64,000 bases of DNA from Anaerobium acetethylicum (GCF_900096945.1 NZ_FMKA01000011.1:1-64000); one strand, 5' to 3'; shown: positions 42,296 to 50,739, numbered from the stretch's first letter. The notes: generated by a model not told the origin, from the letters alone. Made by a program: numbers and translations.

Positions 42296-43861
42296 ATGAA
42301 AAAAACAAATGGAAAAACCTTATATTTAGAATGCTATTCAGGAATCAGCGGCGACATGACAGTGGCAGCCCTCCTGGATCTTGGAGCTGATCAGGATGTC
42401 TTGATGGCTGGCCTTGAAAGCCTCAATGTCGACGGATACAGTATTAAAATCGGGAGAAAGGAGAAATGCGGGATCGATGCATGCGATTTCGACGTGGTTC
42501 TGACAAAAGGATTGGAATGCGACTGGAATCCTGATCATGTTCAGGATCATACGCACGAACATGAACATGCACACGAGCATGACCACGAACACGGTCATAC
42601 CCACGAACATGAACATGGCCATAAGCATGAGCATACACACGATCACGAACATAGCCACGACCGCGAACATACACACGATCACGACCATACACACGATCAC
42701 GGTCATACACACGATCACGACCATACACACGATCACGACCATACACACGACCACGGTCATACGCCCGATCACAGTCACAGGCACGCACCCGCGCTTTCAA
42801 AGAATCAGGAGCACATACATATCCACACCCATAGCTCCTCAGACCATGACCATCCACACGGCGCCCCCCATATCCACCTTGGTCACCATGACCACAGGAA
42901 CCTCCTCGACATCAACAGGATCATCGAAACTTCATCCATCTCCCCGAATGCCATGGAACTTGCGAAAAGGATCTTCCATATAGTGGCAGTTGCGGAATCC
43001 AGGGCACACAGGAAACCCGTTGAGGAGGTTCATTTCCACGAAGTCGGCGCAGTCGACTCCATCGTCGATATCGTGGCGGTCGCCGTCTGCCTTGACAACC
43101 TTGACATCACCGATGTGATCGTGACCGAACTGTACGAAGGCACCGGCCACATCAGATGCCAGCACGGCATACTGCCGGTTCCTGTTCCCGCTGTTGCGAA
43201 TATATCTGCCGACCATGACTTGCCGCTCCACATCACCTCTATAAAAGGCGAGCTTGTCACACCGACCGGTGCTGCAATCGTTGCCGCAATCAGGACAAAG
43301 GATTCCCTCCCCAAAAATTTCAAGATCCGCGGGATCGGACTGGGAGCCGGAAAGCGCAGCTATGAAAATTCAACCGGAATTCTGCGCGCCATGATCATCG
43401 AAGACATGGCCGCTGCTGAAACTTCGGACAGGGTATGGGTTCTTGAAACGAACATCGACGACTGCACCGGTGAAGCCCTGTCCTTCTGCATGGAACAGCT
43501 TTTCAAGGGCGGAGCCAAAGACGTATTCTACACACCGATCTACATGAAGAAAAACAGGCCGGCATACATGCTGAGCGTGATCTGCAGCGGGGACATGATC
43601 CCTCTGATGGAGGATATCATCTTCACAAACACAACCTCCATCGGAATCCGCAGGCATGAAGATACCCGAACAATCCTGAGCAGGGAGTTCAGAAACATAG
43701 CCACTCCATACGGCGAAGCCATCATCAAGGTCTGTACAAACAACGGAAAACAATACTTTTACCCGGAATACGACAGTGTCCGGAAGCTCTGCAGCATATC
43801 CGGGCAGGACTACATGACAATCTACAGCCTCCTGCAGCAATTAGCGCAAGAAAGGAAATAA
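42296..43861 (+). CDS. larC: Nickel insertion protein LarC with giant His-rich insert
   Basis: A 521-residue single-frame LarC (DUF111). The N-terminus LYLECYSGISGDMTVAALLD is typical, as are PVEEVHFHEVGAVDSIVDIV, HGILPVPVPAVA, GELVTPTGAA and the C-terminal ETNIDDCTGE. LarC inserts nickel into the pincer nucleotide using CTP. In L. plantarum it is made from larC1 and larC2 by a frameshift; here one frame suffices. About residues 80-202 form an insert with around 50 histidines in HxH patterns (THDHDHTHDH), likely nickel storage. ATG 42296 lies four bases after lacI. Confidence 0.93.
   Translation: MKKTNGKTLYLECYSGISGDMTVAALLDLGADQDVLMAGLESLNVDGYSIKIGRKEKCGIDACDFDVVLTKGLECDWNPDHVQDHTHEHEHAHEHDHEHGHTHEHEHGHKHEHTHDHEHSHDREHTHDHDHTHDHGHTHDHDHTHDHDHTHDHGHTPDHSHRHAPALSKNQEHIHIHTHSSSDHDHPHGAPHIHLGHHDHRNLLDINRIIETSSISPNAMELAKRIFHIVAVAESRAHRKPVEEVHFHEVGAVDSIVDIVAVAVCLDNLDITDVIVTELYEGTGHIRCQHGILPVPVPAVANISADHDLPLHITSIKGELVTPTGAAIVAAIRTKDSLPKNFKIRGIGLGAGKRSYENSTGILRAMIIEDMAAAETSDRVWVLETNIDDCTGEALSFCMEQLFKGGAKDVFYTPIYMKKNRPAYMLSVICSGDMIPLMEDIIFTNTTSIGIRRHEDTRTILSREFRNIATPYGEAIIKVCTNNGKQYFYPEYDSVRKLCSISGQDYMTIYSLLQQLAQERK
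42660..42765 (+). repeat. 18-base tandem repeat encoding His-rich hexapeptides
   Basis: Units of CATACACACGATCACGAC (HTHDHD, with GGT variants) repeat about six times inside larC. The period of 18 keeps the frame, so slippage would change only the number of histidines. Confidence 0.75.
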
Positions 43862-43865
43862 CAGA

Positions 43866-44714
43866 ATGAATCAGACACCACATGCCGAAGCGGCAGCTGC
43901 AGAGAACACTGCCGTTTTAGATAAGTTATATAGCACCCTTGAGGGCCATGTACAAGAAGGGATCTGCGTGGCCTTTTCAGGCGGCGTCGACAGCAGCCTC
44001 CTGCTCATGCTCGCCTGTAAAGCAGGAGCGAAAGCGGGAATCCCGGTCCACGCCGTCACCTTCGAGACCAGACTCCATCCCCATGGCGACCTCGAAGAGG
44101 CTGCGGAGGCGGCCACCGCAATGGGTGCCCTCCACAAAACAATAGCCGTCGATGAATTTGCCGATGAAAGCATCCTGCACAACCCTGTCGACCGCTGCTA
44201 CCGCTGCAAGAAGCTGCTCTTCCAGACTCTGCTGGCATATGCGGAACAGGAAGGCTGCGGCTATGTCATAGACGGCAGCAACTTCGATGACCTGAATGCC
44301 TACAGGCCTGGCATGAAGGCACTCAAAGAACTCGGCATACACAGCCCCCTGCTGGAGCTTGCAGTCACCAAAGCTCAGATCAGGTCTCTTTCCGCCGTAC
44401 TTGGGATTCCTGCCCATGACAAGCCTGCTGCTCCCTGTCTCGCCACAAGGCTCCCCTACGGAACCAGACTTGATTTTGAACTTCTGGAACGACTGGACCA
44501 GGGCGAGAAGTTCATCCGGGCTCTCGGCTTCTACAACGTACGCCTGAGACAGCACGGCGAAATTACCCGTATCGAAATCGACAGGAAGGATTTCTCCGTG
44601 TTTATGGAATCCGCCGAAACCGTTACCGGGAGGCTGAAGGAACTCGGATTTTCATACATCACCCTTGACCTTGAAGGATTCCGGTCAGGAAGCATGGATA
44701 TTCACGTAGTCTGA
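43866..44714 (+). CDS. larE: Sacrificial sulfur transferase LarE
   Basis: A 282-residue PP-loop ATPase. The ATP loop CVAFSGGVDSSLL lies at 34-46, RCYRCKK at about 120 and APCLATR with C191 matches the position of the L. plantarum LarE cysteine 176. That residue gives up its own sulfur to the cofactor precursor. LarE uses two rounds to make the dithio-pincer. RCYRC supplies two further cysteines, but whether an Fe-S cluster is formed is unknown. AAGGAAA precedes ATG 43866, and the gap to larC is four bases. Confidence 0.93.
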   Translation: MNQTPHAEAAAAENTAVLDKLYSTLEGHVQEGICVAFSGGVDSSLLLMLACKAGAKAGIPVHAVTFETRLHPHGDLEEAAEAATAMGALHKTIAVDEFADESILHNPVDRCYRCKKLLFQTLLAYAEQEGCGYVIDGSNFDDLNAYRPGMKALKELGIHSPLLELAVTKAQIRSLSAVLGIPAHDKPAAPCLATRLPYGTRLDFELLERLDQGEKFIRALGFYNVRLRQHGEITRIEIDRKDFSVFMESAETVTGRLKELGFSYITLDLEGFRSGSMDIHVV

Positions 44715-44787
44715 TTTTGCGTCTATTCTGAATGATATCCTTCCTAGCCAGACTAAATACACAAATGAAGTTTCCTGCAAACTCATT

Positions 44788-44832
44788 AAAAATACCCCGC
44801 TTCTTCCTATCGAAAAGAAGCGGGGTATTTTT
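44788..44832. terminator. Bidirectional terminator after larE
   Basis: AAATACCCCGCTTCTT pairs with AAGAAGCGGGGTATTT around a 9-base loop, with A- and T-runs on both sides. It separates the convergent larE gene and the gene read leftwards from 45490. Confidence 0.88.
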
Positions 44833-45490
44833 ACTGTCCCAATGCGAAATATGCCGGAAGGAAAAGAAAATTCTCTCCTTTTGAACCCCGAAGCGGAACA
44901 AAATGGTCTTCAGGCACGACATCCAGCCATGCCTTGATCGCTTTTGACTCCCTGCTCAGGTCTCTTTGGACATTTATAAGCGTCTTCGGTTCTTCAAAGT
45001 ACGAAAAGAGAATGTCCTCATGCAGGGCGATCGACTGGTACTTATCTCCGGCCAGAAGCCCTTCTTTTATGATTGCAACATGGTGATAGACATATTCGAA
45101 CATGTTCTCCTCTTTCAGATATGCGATGCGTCCTCTCCTGCATTCCGGGCTGACCGGACGCCTCCAGTCCTCTTCGCTTTCCGGAATCGCATGATAAAAG
45201 ACCTGATACATCCTGGCCCAGTCAGACAGTCCCGACTTTTCCGGCCATTTTTCGAGCAGTCCATGCATCGGTTCCATAAATTCCTCCGTCCTGACTTCCT
45301 CTCCGACAGCCTCAAAATACAGAAACAGCATACCCCCATGATAATACAGCGCCGCAGTCATGAGCCTTCCTTCGGCAATCATCCTTTCGGCATTCTTTCT
45401 GCACTTGTCCAGAGTTTCATCCAGTTCTTGTCCTGCAAAGTTGTTTTTCAGCTGTCCCCGATAATGGCAGCGGTAGATGTTACGATTCAT
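44831..45490 (-). CDS. Hypothetical protein, 219 residues
   Basis: A soluble protein, MNRNIYRCHYRGQLKNN at the start, with a helical first half, GMLFLYFEAVGE, a PVSPECRRGRIAYLK segment and HHVAIIKEGLLAG. The layout suggests an alpha/beta fold like dimeric ferredoxin-type barrels, but I do not recognise the family. GGGAGGAA lies before ATG 45490. It stands between larE and the nickel importer genes, so a role in the same pathway (for instance sugar mutarotation) is possible but unsupported. Confidence 0.6.
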   Translation of the reverse strand: MNRNIYRCHYRGQLKNNFAGQELDETLDKCRKNAERMIAEGRLMTAALYYHGGMLFLYFEAVGEEVRTEEFMEPMHGLLEKWPEKSGLSDWARMYQVFYHAIPESEEDWRRPVSPECRRGRIAYLKEENMFEYVYHHVAIIKEGLLAGDKYQSIALHEDILFSYFEEPKTLINVQRDLSRESKAIKAWLDVVPEDHFVPLRGSKGENFLFLPAYFALGQ

Positions 45491-45691
45491 TTCTATTTCC
45501 TCCCTGCAGATATTTCTTCAAACGGTATCTTTTCACCTATTTTATCATATTTCATCATTTCCGCTATGCAATCCCTGAATCCAGTCAATCATTGCCGTAT
45601 TTTGTTCAACAAAAGATGGTATAGCGCAAAGCCATACCATCTTTCCTTTTGTTCCATTTCCATAGGAATGGCTCTATGCCGTCCATTCCTC

Positions 45692-45895
45692 TCAGTCATT
45701 CGGAATATCCTTGCGATCGCTGTACAGATCCCTTCCCAGAACCTCATCCTCTTCTCTTCCGTCCGGATAAACATCTTCCGCACTGTGATACTCACCTGCC
45801 AGATTTTCGAGTTCCTCCACTGTCATATCCTCACGAAACCTTGGATCTCCACTGCTGTTGCTGCTGATGATTTTTTTAAGTTCATGCTTGTTCAT
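45692..45895 (-). CDS. Small acidic hypothetical protein
   Basis: A 67-residue acidic protein, MNKHELKKIISSNSSGDPRF then DMTVEELENLAGEYHSAEDV, with no membrane segment. GGAGGAGG lies just before ATG 45895, which makes translation likely. A hexanucleotide repeat and a TATAAT box lie upstream. No family recognised. The Asp/Glu-rich tail could bind metal, but that is speculation. Confidence 0.65.
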   Translation of the reverse strand: MNKHELKKIISSNSSGDPRFREDMTVEELENLAGEYHSAEDVYPDGREEDEVLGRDLYSDRKDIPND

Positions 45896-45972
45896 GGCAA
45901 GACCTCCTCCTTCTCTTCATCACCTGGATTGGCGTCTAAGCAGGCAAGTAAAATCAACTTGTGTAACTGCAT

Positions 45973-46003
45973 CTTAATCATAATCATAATCATAATCGTA
46001 ATC
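45973..46003 (-). repeat. Hexanucleotide repeat in the leader of the small acidic gene
   Basis: Five to six units of ATGATT (with ACGATT variants) lie between a TATAAT box and the start at 45895, on the minus strand. Copy-number change would alter leader length and not reading frame. Confidence 0.7.
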
Positions 46004-46013
46004 GTTACCTGAA

Positions 46014-46042
46014 TTATACCAAATCGAAGGCGTTTATTCAAT
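46014..46042 (-). promoter_or_regulatory. Candidate promoter of the small acidic gene
   Basis: TTGAAT (46042-46037) and TATAAT (46019-46014) are 17 bases apart. The -35 lies inside the end of cbiO. Confidence 0.5.
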
Positions 46043-46759
46043 GCCCTGCATGCAGAACGGAAGTTCTAGTCCAGCCGCATCCATCAGCTTTTCATCAGCC
46101 AGTATCTCTCTGGCTCTTCCCTCGGCGAACACGGCGCCGTCCTTCAGGACCAGAACACGGTCGCAGATTTCAAGGGCCATATCCAGATCATGGGTGGCAA
46201 TCAGTTTCGTCACCTCCAGCCCCTTCAGGAAATTCATCAGTTTTCTCCGAGTCTTGGGATCCAGGAAGGAGGTCGGCTCGTCAAAGAGCACAAGGGAAGG
46301 CTCCATGACAAGAATCGATGCCAGTGCGGCGATCCTTTTCTCACCTCCGGACAGCTTGTGGGAGTGGGACTGGAGCAGCTTCTCTATGCCAAGAACACCT
46401 GCGATGCCGGATATCTTCTCCCTAACCGTTTCCTCGCTGTCTCCATAATTTCTGAGGCCAAAGGCGATATCGTCATACACATTTGACATGAAGAGCTGAT
46501 CATCCGGATTCTGGAATACAACCCCGGCACGCCTCCTGATTTCAGACAGGTTCTTTTTACAGACCTCAGTTCCCTCCACAAGAATCCTTCCCTCTTCAGG
46601 AATCAGGATTCCGACGACGGACATGAGGAGCGTGGACTTTCCGGCACCGTTCGTTCCAACAATGCCCACTGTCTCGCCTTTTTCAATATGAAAATCCAGA
46701 TGCTCAAGTACCTTGTGCCCATCCGGATATGTTACGCTGATGCTTTCTATTTTTAACAT
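46034..46759 (-). CDS. cbiO: Nickel/cobalt ECF transporter ATPase CbiO (LarO)
   Basis: A 241-residue ABC ATPase. Walker A is GTNGAGKSTLL, the signature motif LSGGEKRIAALA, Walker B LVLFDEPTS and the H-loop ATHDLDMAL. It energises uptake by an energy-coupling factor importer with CbiQ and CbiMN. Such systems import Ni2+ or Co2+; given the lar genes nearby, nickel is the likely metal. GGAGG precedes ATG 46759. It follows cbiQ by 48 bases and is last in the operon DUF3842?-larB-cbiMN-cbiQ-cbiO. Confidence 0.92.
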   Translation of the reverse strand: MLKIESISVTYPDGHKVLEHLDFHIEKGETVGIVGTNGAGKSTLLMSVVGILIPEEGRILVEGTEVCKKNLSEIRRRAGVVFQNPDDQLFMSNVYDDIAFGLRNYGDSEETVREKISGIAGVLGIEKLLQSHSHKLSGGEKRIAALASILVMEPSLVLFDEPTSFLDPKTRRKLMNFLKGLEVTKLIATHDLDMALEICDRVLVLKDGAVFAEGRAREILADEKLMDAAGLELPFCMQGIE

Positions 46760-46807
46760 TACTATGCCTCCGTGATTTTTCAGATCTTATTGCCGCCTGA
46801 CCGCCTG

Positions 46808-47608
46808 TTACAGAAACAAGCTGCCTACCAGAGCGCTTACGTTTACAAATCGGAGCAGGAGAAAAAAGACCGAAGTGACCGTTATATAAGCCCATCCCTT
46901 TAACGAAATTTTTTCCCTGTCCGAATATGCAATCCGGCCTTCGTATCCCCTGCACTTCATTGCGTTATAAATCCGTTCCGACCTGTCGAAACTGCGGATG
47001 ATCAGCTGCCCCAGGAAAGCCCCCATGTCCTTCATCCGGATTCCTTTTTCGTTTGGAGCCCGGAGCAGATAGGCATGGCGCATGACCGACGCTTCCTCTG
47101 CAATGACGCCGATGTACCGGTAGGTCAGCATGATCTGGGTTACAATGACCGGCGGTACCCTGAGGCTCAGCATTCCGTATGCAAGGCCGTTCATATCCGT
47201 CGTGGCAATGAGGATCAGCACCGCAGTGACGCAAAGAGCCGTTTTCAGCATAATGGAAGCAAACGATACCATCCCCGCTGTCACGGCTATGCCTCCAAGG
47301 ATAAATGCCGTTTCCCTGGAAAACATCAGATTTGAGATTCCTGCAAAAAGGCTGAAGGGCAGTGCTATCAGCAGCCTGCCCGCTATGGTCTTAAAGGGTA
47401 TTTCTCCAAGGGCCATCACCACCGCCGGATAAAAGAAGCAGGGTATCAGCCTGCTCACCTGACCCTGTCCATAGGAAATGATGATGAGCAGATAGATTAC
47501 AGTGGTTATGATTTTTACCGGAGCCTGCAATCTATGTATTATGGTATTCTTTTGCGCTGACAGTTCCAGCGCATTCATCTGTGAAATCGAACTTTTTATA
47601 TCCTGCAT
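46808..47608 (-). CDS. cbiQ: ECF transporter transmembrane protein CbiQ (LarQ)
   Basis: A 266-residue membrane protein with five to six hydrophobic segments. The coupling helices carry the two ARG-like motifs typical of EcfT/CbiQ, MRHAYLLRAPNEKG and SERIYNAMKCRGYEG. It links the ATPase to the metal-binding component. AGCAGG precedes ATG 47608. The gene lies between cbiMN and cbiO. Confidence 0.9.
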   Translation of the reverse strand: MQDIKSSISQMNALELSAQKNTIIHRLQAPVKIITTVIYLLIIISYGQGQVSRLIPCFFYPAVVMALGEIPFKTIAGRLLIALPFSLFAGISNLMFSRETAFILGGIAVTAGMVSFASIMLKTALCVTAVLILIATTDMNGLAYGMLSLRVPPVIVTQIMLTYRYIGVIAEEASVMRHAYLLRAPNEKGIRMKDMGAFLGQLIIRSFDRSERIYNAMKCRGYEGRIAYSDREKISLKGWAYITVTSVFFLLLRFVNVSALVGSLFL

Positions 47609-47680
47609 AAACCTGCTCTTTTCTTTTTATAGTAACTGTTCCTGACTGAATCCCCAAAGTCACAGACCATGACGTTTTTC

Positions 47681-48721
47681 TTATGCCGCAGCCTCTGTGT
47701 TCCGTCTTTTTTTCAATCTGGAAATCAAAGCTCCCGTCAGCACCGCCGCAGCCATCGTCACCAGCCCTCCGGCAATTCCTGATACGCTCGTTCCGACTGT
47801 TTCTGCAGCATCTCCGAACATGCTGTTTTCAGCGCTCTCTGCTTTGAATGCATAATCAGGCAAAAGGGCCGCCTTTTCCTGTATCCCTGCAATCATAGCA
47901 TGGAGGCCTGAATCCCCTTCAAGCTCTGCTTCTCCCGTCACGCCTGCAATGGACCATTCCAGACCATCCGGATTTGCGGATGCATACGCTGAAAGGAATC
48001 CACCTGTCAGAACCGCTGCCAGCGACAGGATCACGAGCACTTTTTTAACCGGAATGCCGTTCACTGAAGAGTCCCTCATGGCGCTTTCCAGAATTTCACT
48101 GCGCATCTGATAGATGAAGCACAGTACCGCCGCGGTCACAAGCCCCTCAACTGCTCCAATTGCAAGATGTATCGGCTGCATAAGCGCCACAAAAGACAGG
48201 AAGGGCAGTTCCGTGATTCCGGAAGCCTGGGTCTGCAGCACTACAGCCAGGGATCCCACCTGCAGTCCGATCACGACTGCCAAAACTGAAGCTGCTGTAA
48301 TCCTTTTTTTCGTCATTGCCTTCCTTACAATCGGCCTGAAGATGAGGGGATATGCGACCAGGCACGGGAGAACCCCCATATTGAAAATATTACATCCAAG
48401 AGCCAGGAGCCCCCCGTCCGCAAAGAAGAGGCACTGGATCAGGAGCACCGAAGCAATCGTAATCAGGGCATGGTACGGTCCCAACAGGGCCGCAAGCAGT
48501 ATTCCTCCCCCAATATGTCCACTGGATCCCGTGACAGGGATCGTGAAGTTGATCATCTGGGCCGCGAACACGAATGCGCCCATAACCCCCATCATGGGGA
48601 TCTTCTTTTCATCCATTTCAAATTTCGTTATTTTTCTGATGCTGTGCCCAATAGCGCCTGCCGAAGCGGCAGTCATGGTAACACCCACTGTTGCTGATAA
48701 CAAAGCGTCTGACATATGCAT
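47681..48721 (-). CDS. cbiM: Nickel/cobalt-binding component CbiMN (LarMN), fused
   Basis: A 346-residue protein with about eight membrane segments. It starts MHMSDALLS, so His2 is present, the N-terminal metal-binding residue of NikM/CbiM. The conserved FTIPVTGSSGHIGGG segment follows. After about 230 a CbiN-like part with the PDGLE motif (SANPDGLEWS) is fused, followed by a last membrane segment. A fused MN arrangement is usual for nickel-type systems, including L. plantarum LarMN. AGGAGG stands before ATG 48721, and larB is 27 bases upstream. Confidence 0.92.
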   Translation of the reverse strand: MHMSDALLSATVGVTMTAASAGAIGHSIRKITKFEMDEKKIPMMGVMGAFVFAAQMINFTIPVTGSSGHIGGGILLAALLGPYHALITIASVLLIQCLFFADGGLLALGCNIFNMGVLPCLVAYPLIFRPIVRKAMTKKRITAASVLAVVIGLQVGSLAVVLQTQASGITELPFLSFVALMQPIHLAIGAVEGLVTAAVLCFIYQMRSEILESAMRDSSVNGIPVKKVLVILSLAAVLTGGFLSAYASANPDGLEWSIAGVTGEAELEGDSGLHAMIAGIQEKAALLPDYAFKAESAENSMFGDAAETVGTSVSGIAGGLVTMAAAVLTGALISRLKKRRNTEAAA

Positions 48722-48748
48722 AATCTGTCTTCCTCCTGATTCTATAAT

Positions 48749-49624
48749 TTAAAGGCCGCCGGCCTTCCCGATTCTGCGGGCCGGTTCTATCTGTATCCGC
48801 ACTTCCCTGATGCCCGTTTCCCTTCCTTCAGCCCTGTCTGGTTCGTTCTGACCAGCTTCGGCCTTTTCGCCTCCGGCAGCAAGCCTGTTGATCTGGGTAG
48901 CCATATATCCAGCCCCGAAACCGTTGTCGATATTGACCACGGCAAGGCCCTCTGCACAGGAGTTCAGCATGGTCAGCAGAGCCGATACGCCCTGGAAATT
49001 AGCTCCGTATCCGATCGATGTGGGCACCGCAATTACCGGCTTATCCACCAACCCGGCGATGACTCCTCCAAGGGCGCCCTCCATGCCTGCGACTGCAACC
49101 ACGCAGTTCGCTTTCCTGATTTCCTCAACCTTTGAGAGCAGCCTATGGATGCCTGCTACGCCTACATCATAAATCCTCACCACGTTGCTTCCGAAAAATT
49201 CAGCAGTCTGTGCTGCTTCCTCGGCAACCGGGATATCTGAAGTTCCGCCTGTACATACAGCCACGCATCCTTCCCTGCTCCTCTCTTTTTCCTGTTCATT
49301 CCGGTGAACCGAAAGAATGCGGGAAAGCGGATCATATTTCACCATTGGAAGGATTTCCTTCACCTTCGTGTACTGGTCCCAGCTGGCTCTTGTACCCAGG
49401 ACATCAGTGCCGTGGTCGTAAAAATTCTGAAAGATCCCCTTCAGGTGTTCGTCGGATTTTCCGGAACAGTAGACCACTTCTCCGAATCCTGAGCGCAGTG
49501 TCCTGTGATGGTCCAGTTTCGCAAATCCCAGATCTTCGTATGGGAGTTTCTTCAGTATTTCGGCTGCATGATCGATTCCTATTTCATTGTTCTTTACCTG
49601 ATTTAAAAGTTTGTATACGTCCAT
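48749..49624 (-). CDS. larB: Nickel-pincer cofactor biosynthesis carboxylase/hydrolase LarB
   Basis: A 291-residue LarB. The N-terminal domain contains DLGFAKLDHHRTLRSGFGEV, and the C-terminal half is an AIR-carboxylase-like (PurE) domain with CTGGTSDIPVAEEA and VAGMEGALGGVIAG. LarB carboxylates and hydrolyses nicotinic acid adenine dinucleotide, the first step to the pincer nucleotide. ATG 49624 has AGGAGG before it. It heads the cbiMN-Q-O run. The C-terminus is extended by an Ala/Glu/Arg-rich tail. Confidence 0.93.
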   Translation of the reverse strand: MDVYKLLNQVKNNEIGIDHAAEILKKLPYEDLGFAKLDHHRTLRSGFGEVVYCSGKSDEHLKGIFQNFYDHGTDVLGTRASWDQYTKVKEILPMVKYDPLSRILSVHRNEQEKERSREGCVAVCTGGTSDIPVAEEAAQTAEFFGSNVVRIYDVGVAGIHRLLSKVEEIRKANCVVAVAGMEGALGGVIAGLVDKPVIAVPTSIGYGANFQGVSALLTMLNSCAEGLAVVNIDNGFGAGYMATQINRLAAGGEKAEAGQNEPDRAEGRETGIREVRIQIEPARRIGKAGGL

Positions 49625-49685
49625 GGTTTTCCTCCTGATTTCTTTCATTTTTCCGCTTCCACAAGACAGGCTGCACATTATTGTG

Positions 49686-49783
49686 CCAAAAGCCAGCTTG
49701 TAACGTTCGGCTTAGTCAATTTGCACATTCGCCCTCTATCACGCAGTGATTAAAAACATGAATTGATGAGCAGCTTTTAATCA
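49686..49783 (+). repeat. Repeat R2, copy 3 (minimal)
   Basis: The flank AAAGCCAGCTTGTAACGTTC...CATTCGCCCTCTATCACGCA leads into TGATTAAAA (49747-49755) paired with TTTTAATCA (49775-49783). Only a 19-base loop is left, and the arms keep pairing although they differ from the other copies. From 49784 to 50023 I see only non-coding sequence with a small CAAAGT/ACTTTG hairpin. Confidence 0.65.
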
Positions 49784-50023
49784 AAAAAATCACCAAGAAA
49801 CAGCCCTTCCGATATTAGAGGGCATGAATCTTCGTGATTCCAGTTCTTTCGATATGCAAAGTGATACTTTGATTTGTGCGCCCCTGCAAGTGCCTGAAAG
49901 GCAATATCCTTATCCAGGGGGTATATCCGCTGCCGTTCCTTCGTCTGCCAACTTCATGATGGCGGTTGATTCATGGCTTTGAATGATTGATTCATTTTTG
50001 TGGTTATCCTTGCCAATTATACG

Positions 50024-50467
50024 CTATTGGTCAAGATTTTGATTGAGATATTCCATTACCAGATTAATGCCGTAATCGATATAGGTGTCCACTGTTCCCT
50101 CCAGGTCGGCTGCGATGGTTATGCCGCACCTGTTCATGGGTATGAGTATCTTCTGGGCATCGCATGAGCTTACAGCAAATGCCATGGCGGGAGTAAGTTC
50201 CCCCAGCATCGAATTTGCAGCAACTATCGCCATTGGCCCCAGTATAATATCGGACTGTTTCGTGGTCCTGACGATTGCATTCTGCCCCGTCGCACCAATG
50301 TCAGCTCCTGACTTGATCATGTTATTTGTCGCTGTGGAATTTGTTCCAAGGGCGCAGATGACGACACCGCTGTCTTTCGGAATCTGCTTCCTGAGCTTTC
50401 CGACGATGCTCCTGCCTATTCCTCCACCCTGTCCGTCAATGACTGATATCCAGATTTCTTTTGCCAT
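50024..50467 (-). CDS. DUF3842 family protein
   Basis: A 147-residue protein beginning MAKEIWISVIDGQGGGIGRS, a Rossmann-like glycine-rich loop, followed by VICALGTNSTATNNMIKSGA and PMNRCGITIAADL. It matches DUF3842, whose function is unknown. It is read leftwards towards larB with a 399-base gap that holds an R2 copy. A LacI-type palindrome lies 140 bases upstream. A role linked to the nickel-pincer pathway is inferred from position only. The glycine-rich loop suggests nucleotide binding. Confidence 0.82.
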   Translation of the reverse strand: MAKEIWISVIDGQGGGIGRSIVGKLRKQIPKDSGVVICALGTNSTATNNMIKSGADIGATGQNAIVRTTKQSDIILGPMAIVAANSMLGELTPAMAFAVSSCDAQKILIPMNRCGITIAADLEGTVDTYIDYGINLVMEYLNQNLDQ

Positions 50468-50607
50468 TATTCTGATCTCCTAAACTACTCTGCACCCTTC
50501 ATGAGTGCAACAGACATAGTTGCTGCCTTGCCCTGCGGCCAGACAGTTGTATGTTTTCTATAATGAATTCTACCACAGGCAGATCGTAAATGCCACCCCG
50601 TTTTAGC

Positions 50608-50619
50608 GCAAACGTTTGC
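50608..50619. promoter_or_regulatory. LacI-family operator upstream of the DUF3842-larB genes
   Basis: GCAAACGTTTGC is a perfect 12-base palindrome with the same core as 41017-41026. On the minus strand a TAGAAT box lies about 35-40 bases further on, so the site is just upstream of the likely promoter. Confidence 0.65.
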
Positions 50620-50739
50620 TTTATTTTCGTTGTTTTTGCTCTGTTTTTTTCATACGCATTTTCCTGGTTTTAATAAATTTCGCAATAAAACAGAAGGCTC
50701 ATTTTTCTGTTGGAGGATAGACTTTATGAACATACGAAA

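Noticed and set aside
42660-42765. CRISPR-like spacing of short repeats
   Set aside because: The units are contiguous with no spacers and encode His-rich hexapeptides within larC.
42338-42857. Open frames antisense to larC's His tract
   Set aside because: They are by-products of the CAY-rich tandem repeat, giving low-complexity products.
44966-46012. 348-codon plus-strand frame
   Set aside because: It is antisense to two genes with good ribosome binding sites and ends in the hexanucleotide repeat; composition is unlike a protein.
49784-50023. Nickel/cobalt (NiCo) riboswitch or small gene near larB
   Set aside because: No conserved core or frame with a ribosome binding site could be seen, and the position is downstream of DUF3842 rather than before the importer start.
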